Shown here one piece after another: positions 18,695-28,911 of a stretch of DNA of 51,596 nt (positions are counted from its first letter, which is position 1; every line of letters begins with the position of its first letter). The DNA is taken from NCBI GenBank assembly GCA_019359395.1, contig JAHHHK010000045.1:1-51596 (forward strand), read 5' to 3'. Below the pieces are notes generated by a model. The model had not been told where the DNA came from. It ran no database searches and saw only the letters and a program-made list of their open reading frames with translations. The stretch is from Komarekiella atlantica HA4396-MV6. GTDB taxonomy: Bacteria > Cyanobacteriota > Cyanobacteriia > Cyanobacteriales > Nostocaceae. The translations under genes were made by a program, and so were the position numbers.

Positions 18695-19645
18695 TTAACG
18701 CGACCGGATGACGCGAGGAGCTGCGTAGACGGACGGAGTAACTTCCAAAAATGTTGCACATCCGTCCTCTTTTGACTCGCTGGGCTTTAAAGTGAAATTA
18801 TACATTCCTGACCACACAGCCAAAAGCGCATCAGCTAATTCTAGCATTTGAGAAAAGTTAGCCAATCCCCATGCTGTCAAATTTGTTTGTGAGAGCAAGA
18901 CTCGCCAATTTACAGGAATACCAGCTGTACTGTTATATGCTCCAGATAAAGCTCCAGTAATTACACCTGTAGCCTGTAGTTTTAAACGTGTAGTGTCTTG
19001 CATCTTAAAATCGCTATTGTGGGTAGCTCGCAAAACTGCAAGGCGAAAGTCTTCCAATGTACTAAGAAAGCAGTAAAATGCCATAGCAATCGTGTTATTC
19101 AGCTTTTCTTCCCTACTCAATTCGGCTTGTGCTCTTTCTAATCCAGCTTTTTGCTCTAACAAAGTATGAACTTTTGATAATTGTTGTGGTACTGATGTCG
19201 GCGTTTCTCCAAGAAAAGAAATAGTTTGTGGAATCAGAGTTTGTGGGTCAAGTTTTTCATTGAGGGATTGAGCAATCGCATATCCTACTGCTAATGTTCC
19301 ATCTCGGAGCACTGGGTCATCCTCCCAGATTTGTAGCACACGCAGCAAATTTTGTCGTAGTTTAATTGTATTGTCGTGAAAAAAAAGTGCCACTGGTAGT
19401 GTGGCAAGAATTACTTTTATTGAGACGATATCACTTGCGTCTGAATGAGGAGATTCTAATTGTTGACGCGCTATCCAGTCATTTACATCTAATCTGCCGA
19501 GCGTTATTAAACTTTCAGTACCCACGACTGCCATTTTGCCGAAATGCAGGCTCTCAGACTTTGTTTCACGAGCAGAGACTAAGCTTTCCCCTAGTAATGC
19601 TCCCAATAAAGTGCCTCTAAATCGACTCATAACAGAGTAGCGCAT
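18695..19645 (-). CDS. ADP-ribosylglycohydrolase-like protein, probably catalytically degenerate
   Basis: A protein of about 316 residues with the fold signatures of the ADP-ribosylglycohydrolase (DraG) family: RFRGTLLGALLGE at the N-terminus (family RFxGxLLGxAxGD) and ATGVITGALSGAYNSTAGIP near the C-terminus (family AAITGAxAGAYYG). The paired aspartates that bind magnesium in active enzymes (the GD of the first motif and the DxDT just before the second) are not seen: the first reads GES and the second LKLQ. It may therefore bind a ligand without hydrolysing ADP-ribose, or act in a cyanobacterial-specific role. The start is ATG 19645 or 19630 (MSRFRG); the latter matches the family start. Confidence 0.65.
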   Translation of the reverse strand: MRYSVMSRFRGTLLGALLGESLVSARETKSESLHFGKMAVVGTESLITLGRLDVNDWIARQQLESPHSDASDIVSIKVILATLPVALFFHDNTIKLRQNLLRVLQIWEDDPVLRDGTLAVGYAIAQSLNEKLDPQTLIPQTISFLGETPTSVPQQLSKVHTLLEQKAGLERAQAELSREEKLNNTIAMAFYCFLSTLEDFRLAVLRATHNSDFKMQDTTRLKLQATGVITGALSGAYNSTAGIPVNWRVLLSQTNLTAWGLANFSQMLELADALLAVWSGMYNFTLKPSESKEDGCATFLEVTPSVYAAPRVIRSR

Positions 19646-19923
19646 AAAATTATTTAAGGATGGCAGTTTGAAACGTTTAATACTTTATCCTACCGCACCC
19701 TCACTTTGTGTAATTCGTAATGGCTATGTTCCACTGCGCTCTAAGTGGATCTAATGTCGTTGGCGCAACCTTTGTCTACGACACCAAGGCGAATTTAGAG
19801 CAGCTTTTGGTAGAGAAGACAAGGCTTTACACAATTTTTGATTGTGAATATGTAGTTGATTTCCGCCATACTACATTAGTGACTTAATCCCCAGGAAGCC
19901 TCTAATTTTCAATAACGCCTTCT

Positions 19924-20424
19924 TTACACCTTATCCTTTCTTAAAATATGCACTAAGGCTTGTAAGCCTAACAAATAACTCTGAACGCCAAAACCACTTA
20001 TTTGCCCGATGGCTACTGGAGCAATATACGAATGATGGCGAAAATCTTCACGACGGTAAATGTTACTTAGATGTACTTCTACTGTGGGCAGGTTAACAGC
20101 TGCGATCGCATCCCGCAAGGCTACACTTGTATGGGTGTAAGCTCCTGCATTAATTAAAATTCCTTGATATTGTCCTAATGCTTCATGAATATTATCTACT
20201 AAAACCCCTTCATGATTTGATTGCATTGAAAAAACTTTCACCTGTGACTTTAGTGCTTCTTCCTCTAACAGGCGATTAATTTCAGGCAGAGTCAAAGAGC
20301 CATAAATACCTGGTTCTCTTTGTCCTAACAAATTGAGGTTTGGCCCATGCAGTACTAAAATACTTAAGGGTTGCAATGTCGAATTTAGCACGCTTCTGCT
20401 CTTATCGACGGCGCGATCGCTCAT
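19924..20424 (-). CDS. aroQ: Type II 3-dehydroquinate dehydratase AroQ
   Basis: Third enzyme of the shikimate pathway; it dehydrates 3-dehydroquinate to 3-dehydroshikimate in the cytosol. The 166-residue frame contains the type II signatures [18 protein letters not shown] (catalytic Arg36 and Tyr41), [15 protein letters not shown] and [15 protein letters not shown]. The N-terminal 20 residues exceed the usual type II start, so GTG at 20391 is an alternative. ATG 20424 overlaps the end of a 45-codon ORF by 23 bases, which suggests translational coupling. Confidence 0.95.
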   Translation of the reverse strand: MSDRAVDKSRSVLNSTLQPLSILVLHGPNLNLLGQREPGIYGSLTLPEINRLLEEEALKSQVKVFSMQSNHEGVLVDNIHEALGQYQGILINAGAYTHTSVALRDAIAAVNLPTVEVHLSNIYRREDFRHHSYIAPVAIGQISGFGVQSYLLGLQALVHILRKDKV

Positions 20425-20539
20425 TTACAGGAATCGGAATCAGTTCCGGTTCCGGCTCAGCCTCCGGCCCTAGTAAGGCCTCAATTAGCTTACGTGCTAA
20501 TTCTTTAAGCTTTTCCAGTACCTTTTCTATATAATCCAT
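20402..20539 (-). CDS. Conserved-looking 45-residue acidic/basic small protein upstream of aroQ
   Basis: A short open frame from ATG 20539 to TAA 20402 encodes 45 residues. They fall into an amphipathic helix ([20 protein letters not shown]), an acidic proline-rich [13 protein letters not shown] segment and a basic RSRRR end. The composition is highly structured and unlike random translation of this DNA. The gene overlaps aroQ by 23 bases on the same strand. Function is unknown; I believe similar short proteins occur before aroQ in other Nostocales, but this is memory and not a search. Confidence 0.65.
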   Translation of the reverse strand: MDYIEKVLEKLKELARKLIEALLGPEAEPEPELIPIPVNERSRRR

Positions 20540-21032
20540 TGAACTGATTGCTCCTGAGATACTACCTCAATTTTTGATTAACAGGTACGTAGCAACTGGC
20601 GTATTTCCGCACCTCTGGCTTCCAACCGGGCTGACACACTCTCCCGCGTTTGGGACATTAGCCACTTCTAAAATTTGGTGTTGTCTTCTACCTTAATTCT
20701 TAGAGTATCACATTAGCAACCTGTCGGACTACACCCACTAAGGAAGGGTATTTTGAATCAGTAATCAATCGTTATAAGTCATTAGTCATAAGTCATTAGT
20801 TAAAAAAACTTACTGACCATAAACTCTATTTTCTTGCTTCTGACTCTTAAACGCAGTTGTTTCACTAAGGGAAACCCCAAATACTCTCTATGAGATGCTC
20901 GCTTGCTTAAGCGTAGGATACGCGGACATGGCACGGCGCTATTGCCCTACAGCCTAGGACATCCTCCTACAGCGGACGTCTTCTGGGAGAAGACCGCATT
21001 GGCTCCTCCTATTTCCTGACTCCTAACTTTAA
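20540..21032. other. Intergenic repeats upstream of the small ORF and aroQ
   Basis: No gene is seen. The region holds a tandem of ATAAGTCATTAGTC-type units (about 20775-20800), Nostoc-style dispersed GC-rich words around 20885-21000, and a perfect hairpin GTCTTCT-ggg-AGAAGAC (20978-20994). Confidence 0.6.
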
Positions 21033-23696
21033 CTAACCTTCTGCATCATTCTTTTTTGCAGCAGTTTTTTTCGCAGTGGTTGACGCTTTAGTAGTTGATT
21101 TAGATCGAGAACTTGTTGATTTACTCGTTTTACGAGTTGATTTTGCTGTCGATGCTTTGTCTGCCAGCAATTTCAGTGCTTCAGGCAGTGATATACCTTC
21201 CACTGATTGACCTTCTGGGATACTCACATTAGTTTTGCCATGTTTAATGTAAGGGCCGTAGGGGCCATCGTAGATGTTGATTTGTTCGCCATCTTCTGGG
21301 TGTGTACCCAATTCACGTAATGCTGCCTTAGACTTGCTGTTGGTGGAGTTACGTCCTTTCTTCGGTTCAGACAATAATTCCAGCGCACGTTCTAGAGAGA
21401 TTGTCAATACGTTGTCAGTAGCTTTAAGGGAACGGTAATCTTTGCCATCCTTACCCTGGTCATGAACGACATAAGGCCCAAAGCGTCCCAAACTTGCTTG
21501 GATTTTGCCACCAGTAACAGGATGAACTCCCAATGTTCGCGGTAGTGCCAAAAGACCAACAGCCATGTCCAGAGTCACAGTTTCCGGGGTAACGCCTTTG
21601 GGTAGGGAAGCTTGTTTAGGCTTGGGGTTTTCGTCAGACTTGTCACCCAACTGGACGTAAGGGCCGTAAGCGCCAATTTTCACATAAATTGGTTCGCCAG
21701 TTTCAGGATGGCGACCGAGTTGGTCAGGGCCAGTAGTTTTTTGCCGCAGCAGTACTTCTACCTGTTTAGGGTCGAGATCAGCTGGTGTTAAATCTTTGGG
21801 AATGGAGGCGGTGATCACAGTGTCACCATTTCCAACTTCGATGTACGGCCCATATTTACCAATGCGGACTTTGGCATCTAAATTTTCTAGTTCTACAGTC
21901 CTAGCTTTAGTGGCATCAATCTGGTTTTCCTGTTCTCTAACCAGGGTTTCCAGACCTTTGTCTCCTAAATAGAATTCCCGCAAATAAGGTAGCCAGGCAG
22001 CTTCACCTTCGGCAATATCGTCCAAGGTTTGCTCCATCTTAGAGGTAAAGCTGGGATCGACGATATCCGGGAAATGTTTTTCTAGCAAGTCGGTGACAGC
22101 AAAGGCAGTGAAGGTGGGAATAAGCGCATTACTCACTAGTTGCGTATAACCCTTGTCGATGATGGTGCCAATGATACTGGCATACGTACTGGGACGACCA
22201 ATGCCTTCACTTTCTAAAGTTTTCACCAAGGTAGCTTCGGTGTACCTAGCTGGCGGTTGAGTTTCGTGCCCAACTGCTTCTAATTCTGTACAATTTGGAT
22301 GATCTCCTACCTTGAGTTTAGGTAAGATAATCTCTTGGTCTTCCAATGCTGCTTCGGGATCATCTGAACCTTCGACGTAGGCGCGTAAGTATCCTGGAAA
22401 GTCGATGCGCTTGCCAGAGGAACGGAATCCGGCATCTTCAACTTGCAACTGTACGCTAATTTGGGTTTGGCGAGAATCAGCCATTTGGCAAGCAACGGTA
22501 CGCTTCCAAATTAAATCGTAGACAGCTAGTTCCCTACCACCTAAACCAGTTTCTTGGGGGGTGCGGAAGGTGCTACCTGCTGGACGAATTGCTTCGTGTG
22601 CTTCTTGTGCGCCTTTAGATTTGGTGGTGTATTGCCGAGGTTGGGGACTAAGATACTGTTGTCCGTAAAGTTTTTCTACACAGCTACGAGCAGCAGCGAT
22701 CGCCTGATCCGACAAATGCACTGAATCTGTCCGCATATAGGTAATATACCCTTGCTCGTACAAGTTTTGAGCAATCCGCATCGTGTCCCGTGCTGATAAA
22801 CGCAGTTTCCGGTTAGATTCTTGTTGCAGCGTCGAGGTAGTAAACGGTGGCGCGGGTTTTCGCGTTACTGGGCGTTCTTCGATGTCAGTGACGTTCCAAG
22901 TTTTTCCAGTCAGGCGTTCCTTAAGGGCTACTGCTTGGTCTTCGTTGAGCAATATAACATTGCGACCTGCGGCAATTTGTCCGGTGGCAGCATCGAAATC
23001 GCTGCCATTAGCTATTTTGGTTCCTCCTAGTGTTATCAACTGAGAGCTAAAAGGAGCTTTTTCTTGTACCAAGCTAGCTTTCAAATCCCAGTATGTACCT
23101 TCATGGAAAGCACGGCGTTGGCGTTCTTTGATGACTAAAAGTCGTACAGCTACGGATTGCACCCGTCCAGCAGATAATCCCCAGGCAATTTTTTTCCATA
23201 ACAGAGGAGACAAAGTATAACCCACAAGCCGATCTAAAATCCGCCGTGTTTCTTGGGCACGAACCAACTGTTCATCGACATTACGACAGTTTTTCAGAGC
23301 TTTTTTGATAGCATCTTGAGTAATTTCGTGAAACACCATCCGCTTTGTTGGAACTTTCGGCTTCAGCAATTGGTACAAATGCCAACTAATGCTTTCACCT
23401 TCCCGGTCTTCGTCTGTTGCCAGGATTAGTTCATCTACATCTTTGAGGGCTTCTTTGAGCTGGGTGACAACTTTCTTTTTGTCTTTCGGGACAACATATA
23501 CCGGTTCAAAGTCGGCGTCCACATTCACCCCAAGCTGTGCCCATGCTTCCCCTTTGACGTTGGCGGGAATTTCACTAGCCGATTGGGGTAGGTCACGCAC
23601 ATGACCCATAGACGCTTCTACCCGATAGTCTTTTGGCAGGTAGTTGCGAATGGTACGAGCTTTGGTTGGAGATTCGACGATGACGAGAGTTGACAT
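21033..23696 (-). CDS. topA: DNA topoisomerase I
   Basis: Type IA topoisomerase of 887 residues that relaxes negative supercoils. The Toprim domain is at the N-terminus (VIVESPTKA with Glu8; TDEDREG around 94-100). The catalytic tyrosine is Tyr320 in [10 protein letters not shown]. The C-terminal third has four topoisomerase C-terminal repeats marked by GPYI/GPYV ([40 protein letters not shown]) instead of zinc fingers, then a Lys/Ser/Thr/Ala-rich tail of about 40 residues likely to bind DNA non-specifically. This layout is typical of cyanobacteria. The gene stands alone on the minus strand. Confidence 0.97.
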   Translation of the reverse strand: MSTLVIVESPTKARTIRNYLPKDYRVEASMGHVRDLPQSASEIPANVKGEAWAQLGVNVDADFEPVYVVPKDKKKVVTQLKEALKDVDELILATDEDREGESISWHLYQLLKPKVPTKRMVFHEITQDAIKKALKNCRNVDEQLVRAQETRRILDRLVGYTLSPLLWKKIAWGLSAGRVQSVAVRLLVIKERQRRAFHEGTYWDLKASLVQEKAPFSSQLITLGGTKIANGSDFDAATGQIAAGRNVILLNEDQAVALKERLTGKTWNVTDIEERPVTRKPAPPFTTSTLQQESNRKLRLSARDTMRIAQNLYEQGYITYMRTDSVHLSDQAIAAARSCVEKLYGQQYLSPQPRQYTTKSKGAQEAHEAIRPAGSTFRTPQETGLGGRELAVYDLIWKRTVACQMADSRQTQISVQLQVEDAGFRSSGKRIDFPGYLRAYVEGSDDPEAALEDQEIILPKLKVGDHPNCTELEAVGHETQPPARYTEATLVKTLESEGIGRPSTYASIIGTIIDKGYTQLVSNALIPTFTAFAVTDLLEKHFPDIVDPSFTSKMEQTLDDIAEGEAAWLPYLREFYLGDKGLETLVREQENQIDATKARTVELENLDAKVRIGKYGPYIEVGNGDTVITASIPKDLTPADLDPKQVEVLLRQKTTGPDQLGRHPETGEPIYVKIGAYGPYVQLGDKSDENPKPKQASLPKGVTPETVTLDMAVGLLALPRTLGVHPVTGGKIQASLGRFGPYVVHDQGKDGKDYRSLKATDNVLTISLERALELLSEPKKGRNSTNSKSKAALRELGTHPEDGEQINIYDGPYGPYIKHGKTNVSIPEGQSVEGISLPEALKLLADKASTAKSTRKTSKSTSSRSKSTTKASTTAKKTAAKKNDAEG

Positions 23697-24161
23697 GGAA
23701 ATTTCAAAAAAAAGAATAGCTGCTAAGCTAAACAGTCAAATTGAGGTAATTTCGGCGAATTGTCAAGATAAAACGTCACGCTTAGGGCTGTGATTTAATA
23801 CTCACACAAACTGCCTGTTAGAGTGAAAATCCCCTAAACTTCGGGCGTAGTCTTTCCCAGAGGATAGGGTAGAGGAACGTTAGATGTGATCCAGCTACTT
23901 CAATCTTTAACTTATCTAGCGCAGAATTGGCGACTACAGTTTTCAAAATACCCCTGAAGTGTAATACGAGAATACCCTTTTGTGACTGAAGGGAGGGGGT
24001 AAGAGGAGGAGGAAATAAGGAGATGGGAGGACAAGAGTAGTTGTTCACTTACCTCCCCCGCTCCTCTATTCCCCTACTTTTACAGATGTTGTGACAAAAT
24101 TAAACCAAACTTGAGGGCAAAAGCGAAGTGGGGTTTGTACTCATCTCAGGGAAACAAAACT

Positions 24162-24455
24162 ATGCAAGCAATTTGTCAAGGTGATGTCATCTTACTACCT
24201 GTCCAACAAGGGGAAGAACAAAAGATACCTCACTTAACTTTTAGACAAGGGAACTTTATGGGGCATAAGCATTGTATTACTGAGGGAAAGGCAGAAATAT
24301 AGGAAAAAGATAGCACAGTCTATTTGCGTGTGTTTTCAGAAACGGCATTGCTCTCTCACCTGGAGCATAACGCTATGTCTATTCCCTAAGGTCATTAGAT
24401 GACGAAAATTCAGCGGGAATGTAAGCCTGAAAATTACCAGTATGTCACTGATTAA
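24162..24455 (+). pseudogene. Small GDV..GHKH-family gene interrupted by three in-frame stops
   Basis: From ATG 24162 a 98-codon frame runs to TAA 24453-24455 but is broken by TAG 24300, TAA 24387 and TAG 24396. Reading through them gives continuous family-like sequence: GDVILLPVQQGEEQ, GHKHCITEGKAEI, then EKDSTVYLRVFSETALLSHL and finally QRECKPENYQYVTD. I recognise the layout of a small family (GDVLL...GHAHRI..G.AELY...YLRV...HEEH..L.IP) often found beside DUF6745 genes, from memory. No frameshift is needed, so the inactivation is by point mutations only. Overlap with the next remnant (ATG 24442) is kept. Function is unknown. Confidence 0.7.
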
Positions 24456-24633
24456 CAAGCTAATGCTTGAGGAAGAGGCTTTGATTTCAGCTTATCGAGA
24501 GAAGTGGCGTAATAATATTGCCTTTTCTACTGAGCGGATTGATAGAGGCAAAGTAGCAAAAGCAGTAAAAGCTGGGTATACAGCAATTCGTAAACAATAG
24601 CCTGAAATTATTTTTTGTAATTTTTATATTTAG
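24442..24633 (+). pseudogene. DUF6745-like gene, 5' remnant
   Basis: ATG 24442 opens a 52-codon frame (EEEALISAYREKWRNNIAFS, then TERIDRGKVAKAVKAGYTAI) ending at TAG 24598. The same frame continues with PEIIFCNFYI to TAG 24631. This matches the N-terminal pattern of DUF6745 proteins as I remember it (EQEALIPVYREKW..IALSTE..DR..A..AVKAAY..., then PEI.FFDSP). The rest of the protein, usually several hundred residues, is missing. It overlaps the end of the preceding pseudogene, so the two were probably a translationally coupled pair. Confidence 0.6.
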
Positions 24634-24900
24634 GTTTTAAATTGCTCTTACAACCAAATAACATGGTAAGCTTTGCAGTCGATATTATAATTTTTGCGCC
24701 ACCAGATACTAAATCACCGTATGAAGAGTTTTGCTGGATAAATTCAAGAAGAGATCCAGAGGAATTTACTATGCAAAGCTGATTTTTTAATTGGACAATC
24801 AGCTAAAAGAAATAGTCAATATAGATAAAACTGATGCATTCTACCATACCCCAGAACAAATGGAGGGATTTGGACTTGGCCAGATATAAAGTTATGGTAG
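24634..24900 (+). other. Probable further decayed coding sequence
   Basis: Two short stop-free stretches look protein-like but belong to no family I recognise: ATG 24662 (VDIIIFAPPDTKSPYEEFCW, 39 codons) and, in another frame around 24787-24890, LDNQLKEIVNIDKTDAFYHT followed by PEQMEGFGLG. They may be remains of the 3' part of the preceding gene or of a different gene. No intact gene is present. Confidence 0.3.
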
Positions 24901-25005
24901 GATAATTTTGGAGAAGTTAACGGCGATACGGATCTTGTTTTTAGTAATAATTGCAAGCGGCTCTCCGGCTAAACATCTCTGCATCAATGGATTCTGGAGA
25001 GTTTC

Positions 25006-25293
25006 ATGTCTATTTACGTAGGGAACCTATCCTACACCGTCACGCAAGACGACCTCACTAAGGTATTTTCTGATTACGGCACTGTGAAGCGAGTTCAATT
25101 ACCCACTGATAGGGAAACTGGTCGCGCACGGGGTTTTGGTTTCGTAGAAATGGAATCAACAGCCGCAGAAGATGCTGCCATTGAGGCTTTGGACGGCGCC
25201 GAATGGATGGGGCGTGTGATGAAAGTTAATAAAGCTAGACCGCGAGAAGAGAAAAGTACTCGTGGTGGTGGTGGATACTCGCGACGTTATTAA
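25006..25293 (+). CDS. RNA-binding protein with a single RRM (cyanobacterial Rbp)
   Basis: A 95-residue protein made of one RNA recognition motif: RNP2 IYVGNL (3-8) and RNP1 RGFGFVEM (42-49), followed by a short glycine/arginine tail (RGGGGYSRRY). Cyanobacterial Rbp proteins of this type bind single-stranded RNA, and many are induced by cold. GGAG lies 7 bases before ATG 25006. A strong terminator hairpin lies about 105 bases after the stop, so the gene is probably monocistronic. Which rbp paralogue this is cannot be decided from the sequence. Confidence 0.93.
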   Translation: MSIYVGNLSYTVTQDDLTKVFSDYGTVKRVQLPTDRETGRARGFGFVEMESTAAEDAAIEALDGAEWMGRVMKVNKARPREEKSTRGGGGYSRRY

Positions 25294-25398
25294 GTCTTGA
25301 GGTCATTTAGCAAGGCAAACGTAGCTTATGCATTTGCCCAGCGCAAAATCTTAAAGTCCGCAGTTTAATAGATAATTAATCTGTATAGTTTGTATATG

Positions 25399-25425
25399 AG
25401 CAGTTCAGTAGATAGCTGAACTGCT
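25399..25425 (+). terminator. Terminator-like hairpin downstream of the rbp gene
   Basis: AGCAGTTCAG and CTGAACTGCT form a perfect 10-bp stem with a 7-base loop, followed by TATTTGTG. The T-tract is weak. It is the only strong hairpin between the rbp gene and ndhB. Confidence 0.6.
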
Positions 25426-25713
25426 TATTTGTGTGAAAATTAATGTTTGATAAAGAATTTGATTAACGAAAAGAAGCTGTTATTTACTTTAAATGTAAAT
25501 TGTCAATTTCAACTTCAACATAATTTAATCCGATAGTGAAGATAAAAGAGATAATATCAAGGTCTGATCATATGCTCCACCATGCCATCAGCCGCTTTTA
25601 TCTGAGCACACTTCTACACACAAATAGAAAAGTAAATGTAACTTTGGTGAAGAACAATAGATAGAATAAACAAAGTTAGCCTTAATGTCTAATCGCCAAA
25701 ACCTATATATCTC

Positions 25714-27276
25714 ATGGATTTTGCTAATCTTGCATCCCAGTTAAATGCTGGAACGATTTTGCCAGAGGGGATTGTAATTATCACCCTCTTGGGGGTTTTG
25801 ATTGTTGATTTGATTTTGGGGCGTACATCCTCACGCTGGATTGGATATCTAGCGATCGCAGGTTTACTTACTTCGATTGTCGCCCTGTATTTTCAATGGG
25901 ATGCTGCCAATCCCATCTCTTTTAGCGGTGGCTTTAATGGTGACGACCTCAGTATCGTCTTTCGCGGTGTCATTGCTTTGTCTGCCGCTGTGACTATATT
26001 GATGTCAATTCGCTACGTAGAGCAAAGTGGCACCGCCTTAGCAGAATTCATTGCTATTTTGCTGAGTGCTACCCTAGGAGGCATGTTTCTATCCGGGGCT
26101 AGTGAGTTGGTAATGATTTTCATCTCTCTAGAAACCCTAAGTATCTCCTCTTACTTACTGACAGGTTATACCAAGCGTGACCCCCGCTCCAATGAAGCGG
26201 CACTGAAATACTTGTTAATTGGAGCTTCTAGTACAGCAGTATTTTTGTACGGCGTATCACTGTTGTACGGCTTATCGGGTGGAGAAACTGAACTGAGTGC
26301 GATCGCTAACGGCATTGCCACAGCTAACCTTGGCCAATCTCTAGGTTTAGTTATTGCCCTTGTTTTTGTAATTGCAGGTATTGGCTTCAAAATCTCGGCT
26401 GCACCTTTCCACCAATGGACACCAGACGTTTACGAAGGCGCTCCCACCCCGGTGATTGCCTTTTTATCTGTTGGCTCCAAAGCAGCTGGGTTTGCCCTAG
26501 CCATCCGCTTGCTGACAACAGCCTTCCCCCTTGTCGCAGACGAGTGGAGGTTTGTCTTCACTGCTCTGGCTGTTCTTAGTATGATCTTGGGTAACGTAGT
26601 CGCCCTCGCCCAAACCAGCATGAAACGGATGCTAGCTTATTCATCCATTGCCCAAGCTGGGTTTGTGATGATCGGCTTGATTGCTGGCACACAGGCAGGG
26701 TATGCCAGTATGATATTTTACCTACTGGTTTATCTGTTTATGAACTTGTGCGGCTTTACCTGCATAATCTTATTCTCCCTACGAACAGGAACCGACCAGA
26801 TTGCCGAATACTCAGGCTTGTATCAAAAAGATCCACTTCTAACATTAGGATTGAGTATCTCCCTACTTTCATTGGGTGGTATTCCACCACTAGCTGGGTT
26901 TTTCGGTAAGATTTACTTGTTCTGGGCTGGTTGGCAGGCAGGTCTGTACGGGTTAGTTTTACTAGGCTTGGTTACTAGTGTTGTCTCCATCTACTACTAC
27001 ATTCGCGTAGTTAAGATGATGGTAGTCAAAGAACCACAAGAAATGTCCGACGTAGTGAAGAATTATCCAGAAGTGCGTTGGAATTTGCCTGGGTTAAGAC
27101 CTTTACAGGTCGGGTTAGTGATAACCTTAATTGCTACTTCCATAGCAGGGATTTTGTCAAATCCGCTGTTTACATTGGCTAACAATTCTGTCTCCCATAC
27201 CCCAATCTTACAAGCATCAATTGTTGATACAACTCAGGTAAGTACAGTTTCTATTAAGCAACCAGAAGAGTTGTAG
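25714..27276 (+). CDS. ndhB: NAD(P)H-quinone oxidoreductase (NDH-1) subunit 2, NdhB
   Basis: A 520-residue integral membrane subunit of the thylakoid NDH-1 complex, which carries electrons from ferredoxin to plastoquinone and pumps protons in respiration, cyclic electron flow and CO2 uptake. About fourteen hydrophobic helices are visible, with antiporter-like family signatures [19 protein letters not shown] and [14 protein letters not shown]. Length and start (ATG 25714, [10 protein letters not shown]) are as in other cyanobacteria. It is a single gene, not part of an ndhCKJ or ndhAIGE cluster, as usual. Confidence 0.97.
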   Translation: MDFANLASQLNAGTILPEGIVIITLLGVLIVDLILGRTSSRWIGYLAIAGLLTSIVALYFQWDAANPISFSGGFNGDDLSIVFRGVIALSAAVTILMSIRYVEQSGTALAEFIAILLSATLGGMFLSGASELVMIFISLETLSISSYLLTGYTKRDPRSNEAALKYLLIGASSTAVFLYGVSLLYGLSGGETELSAIANGIATANLGQSLGLVIALVFVIAGIGFKISAAPFHQWTPDVYEGAPTPVIAFLSVGSKAAGFALAIRLLTTAFPLVADEWRFVFTALAVLSMILGNVVALAQTSMKRMLAYSSIAQAGFVMIGLIAGTQAGYASMIFYLLVYLFMNLCGFTCIILFSLRTGTDQIAEYSGLYQKDPLLTLGLSISLLSLGGIPPLAGFFGKIYLFWAGWQAGLYGLVLLGLVTSVVSIYYYIRVVKMMVVKEPQEMSDVVKNYPEVRWNLPGLRPLQVGLVITLIATSIAGILSNPLFTLANNSVSHTPILQASIVDTTQVSTVSIKQPEEL

Positions 27277-27290
27277 ATTGTACTTTTGTT

Positions 27291-27335
27291 GATGGCTAAT
27301 AGTTAATCGTTAGTTAACATTAACTATTAGCCATC
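27291..27335. terminator. Bidirectional terminator between ndhB and a histidine kinase gene
   Basis: GATGGCTAATAGTTAAT (27291-27307) and ATTAACTATTAGCCATC (27319-27335) are perfect 17-bp complements around an 11-base loop, with TTTAAAAG after it and TTGTT before. It lies between convergent genes. Confidence 0.75.
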
Positions 27336-27473
27336 TTTAAAAGTTAGTTAAATAACAGTTATCTACTCTTAAAGAATAGATTTATAGCTCTATTGTGCAA
27401 AATTTAAACTGTAAACAAACTAGTATTAAAATTACTTTTTATCTGTTAAAATATTAATTCACTTTCAGTAGGC

Positions 27474-28823
27474 TTAGCTAACAGGAATCTTAATTAAAAA
27501 TTCTGCACCTTTTCCAGGAGTTGAGTAGTAACTAATTTCGCCACCATGTTTTTCAACTATAATCTGATAGCTAACAGATAATCCTAGTCCAGTACCTTTA
27601 CCTACAGATTTAGTGGTGAAAAAAGGGTCAAATAATTTTGATTTTATTTCTTCATTTATTCCCACTCCATTATCAGCAATGGTAATAGTTATCCATTTCT
27701 CATCAACTATCTTAGTGTGAATTTGAATTTGAGGATGATATGTTGTTAATTTTTGCTTACTGATTATTGTCGCTGATTCTTCAAGTGCATCGATCGCATT
27801 AGCAATAATATTCATGAATACCTGATTGAGTTGACAAGGATAGCAAGTTACATTAGGCAGCTGACCGTATTTTTTAATAATTGTAATTGGATACTCATGT
27901 ATAGCTTGTAAGCGGTGCTCCAGAATCATTAAAGTACTGTCAATTCCTTCGTGGATATTGACTGATTTAAGTGCTGCTTCATCAAGTCTAGAAAAATTTC
28001 GTAGCGATTTAACAACTTCTTGAATGCGCTCTGTTCCTACTCGCATCGACTGGAAAAGTTTATTTATATCTTTAATTAGAAAATCCAAATCTATTAGTTC
28101 TATTTGCCTTTGTATTTCTATAGGATTATTTGGGTATATCTGTTGATACATCTGTACCAAACTCATTAAATCTTCAATGTATTTTTGCGCGTGGTGAAGA
28201 TTGGCGTAAATAAAGTTTACAGGGTTATTAATTTCGTGGGCGACACCAGCAACCATTTGACCCAAACCAGACATTTTCTCGGCTTGAATTAGTTGAGATT
28301 GGGTAAGTTTTAGTTCATTTAGTGTTTCTTGTAAAGCAGTTGTTCGCTTATCAACACGAATTTCTAAGTTTTGATTCGCTTTCCAGAGTGCTTCCTCTGC
28401 CTGTTTGCGTTTCTGGACTTCTTTTGCTAGTTCGTCTATTTTTTTGTTAAGCAAGACAAAATTATTGTTGGCTATAATCCTATTTTCTAAGCGTAGGAGA
28501 ATTATAGCTGAAGACTCAGTAGACCAGGGTTGAATAACCGCTCCTTGACTACGACATACTAACGTTTGCCCATCATTCTTACATAAAGTCAAGCAACCCA
28601 AAACCATTGCTCTACTAGTTGAACAAGCTTGCAAGTACTTTAAAATCTCGTCAGAAGACTCAGTTACAAGCTCAACAAGCATTCTATCCCGTAATTCTTG
28701 ACGGCGTAACCCCAGCATATCTGCTACTGGTTGATTGGTAGCCAGCAGATGACCCTCACTGCTCACCAGGAGTAGAGGTTCTGGTAAAACTCTAGCAAGT
28801 TCAAGAAATTGTTCGGGAGTCAT
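27474..28823 (-). CDS. PAS-domain sensor histidine kinase
   Basis: A soluble sensor kinase of 449 residues. An N-terminal PAS-like domain (about 1-110) is followed by a coiled coil (125-185), then HisKA with the phospho-accepting His196 in [12 protein letters not shown], and a HATPase domain with N box [18 protein letters not shown]1 DNGVGI, F box FDPFFTTK and G2 GKGTGLGLS. No membrane segment is seen, so the input is cytosolic. The catalytic part closely resembles that of the 432-residue kinase at 29580-30878; the gene between them encodes a metanogen-output-domain protein, and all three lie on the same strand. The stimulus is unknown. Confidence 0.93.
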   Translation of the reverse strand: MTPEQFLELARVLPEPLLLVSSEGHLLATNQPVADMLGLRRQELRDRMLVELVTESSDEILKYLQACSTSRAMVLGCLTLCKNDGQTLVCRSQGAVIQPWSTESSAIILLRLENRIIANNNFVLLNKKIDELAKEVQKRKQAEEALWKANQNLEIRVDKRTTALQETLNELKLTQSQLIQAEKMSGLGQMVAGVAHEINNPVNFIYANLHHAQKYIEDLMSLVQMYQQIYPNNPIEIQRQIELIDLDFLIKDINKLFQSMRVGTERIQEVVKSLRNFSRLDEAALKSVNIHEGIDSTLMILEHRLQAIHEYPITIIKKYGQLPNVTCYPCQLNQVFMNIIANAIDALEESATIISKQKLTTYHPQIQIHTKIVDEKWITITIADNGVGINEEIKSKLFDPFFTTKSVGKGTGLGLSVSYQIIVEKHGGEISYYSTPGKGAEFLIKIPVS

Positions 28824-28911
28824 GTGGCTTTTAATTTCAGAGTTGGACTATAACTTTACACAGCTAGCTGCACTAAGCTCATAACCTTTGGTTGGCTGAG
28901 TGCTGAAGAGT

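Noticed and set aside
23818-24048. A 76-codon minus-strand open frame
   Set aside because: Low-complexity translation (PPLTPSLQ and the like), no start signal or recognisable motif, and located in repeat-like intergenic DNA.
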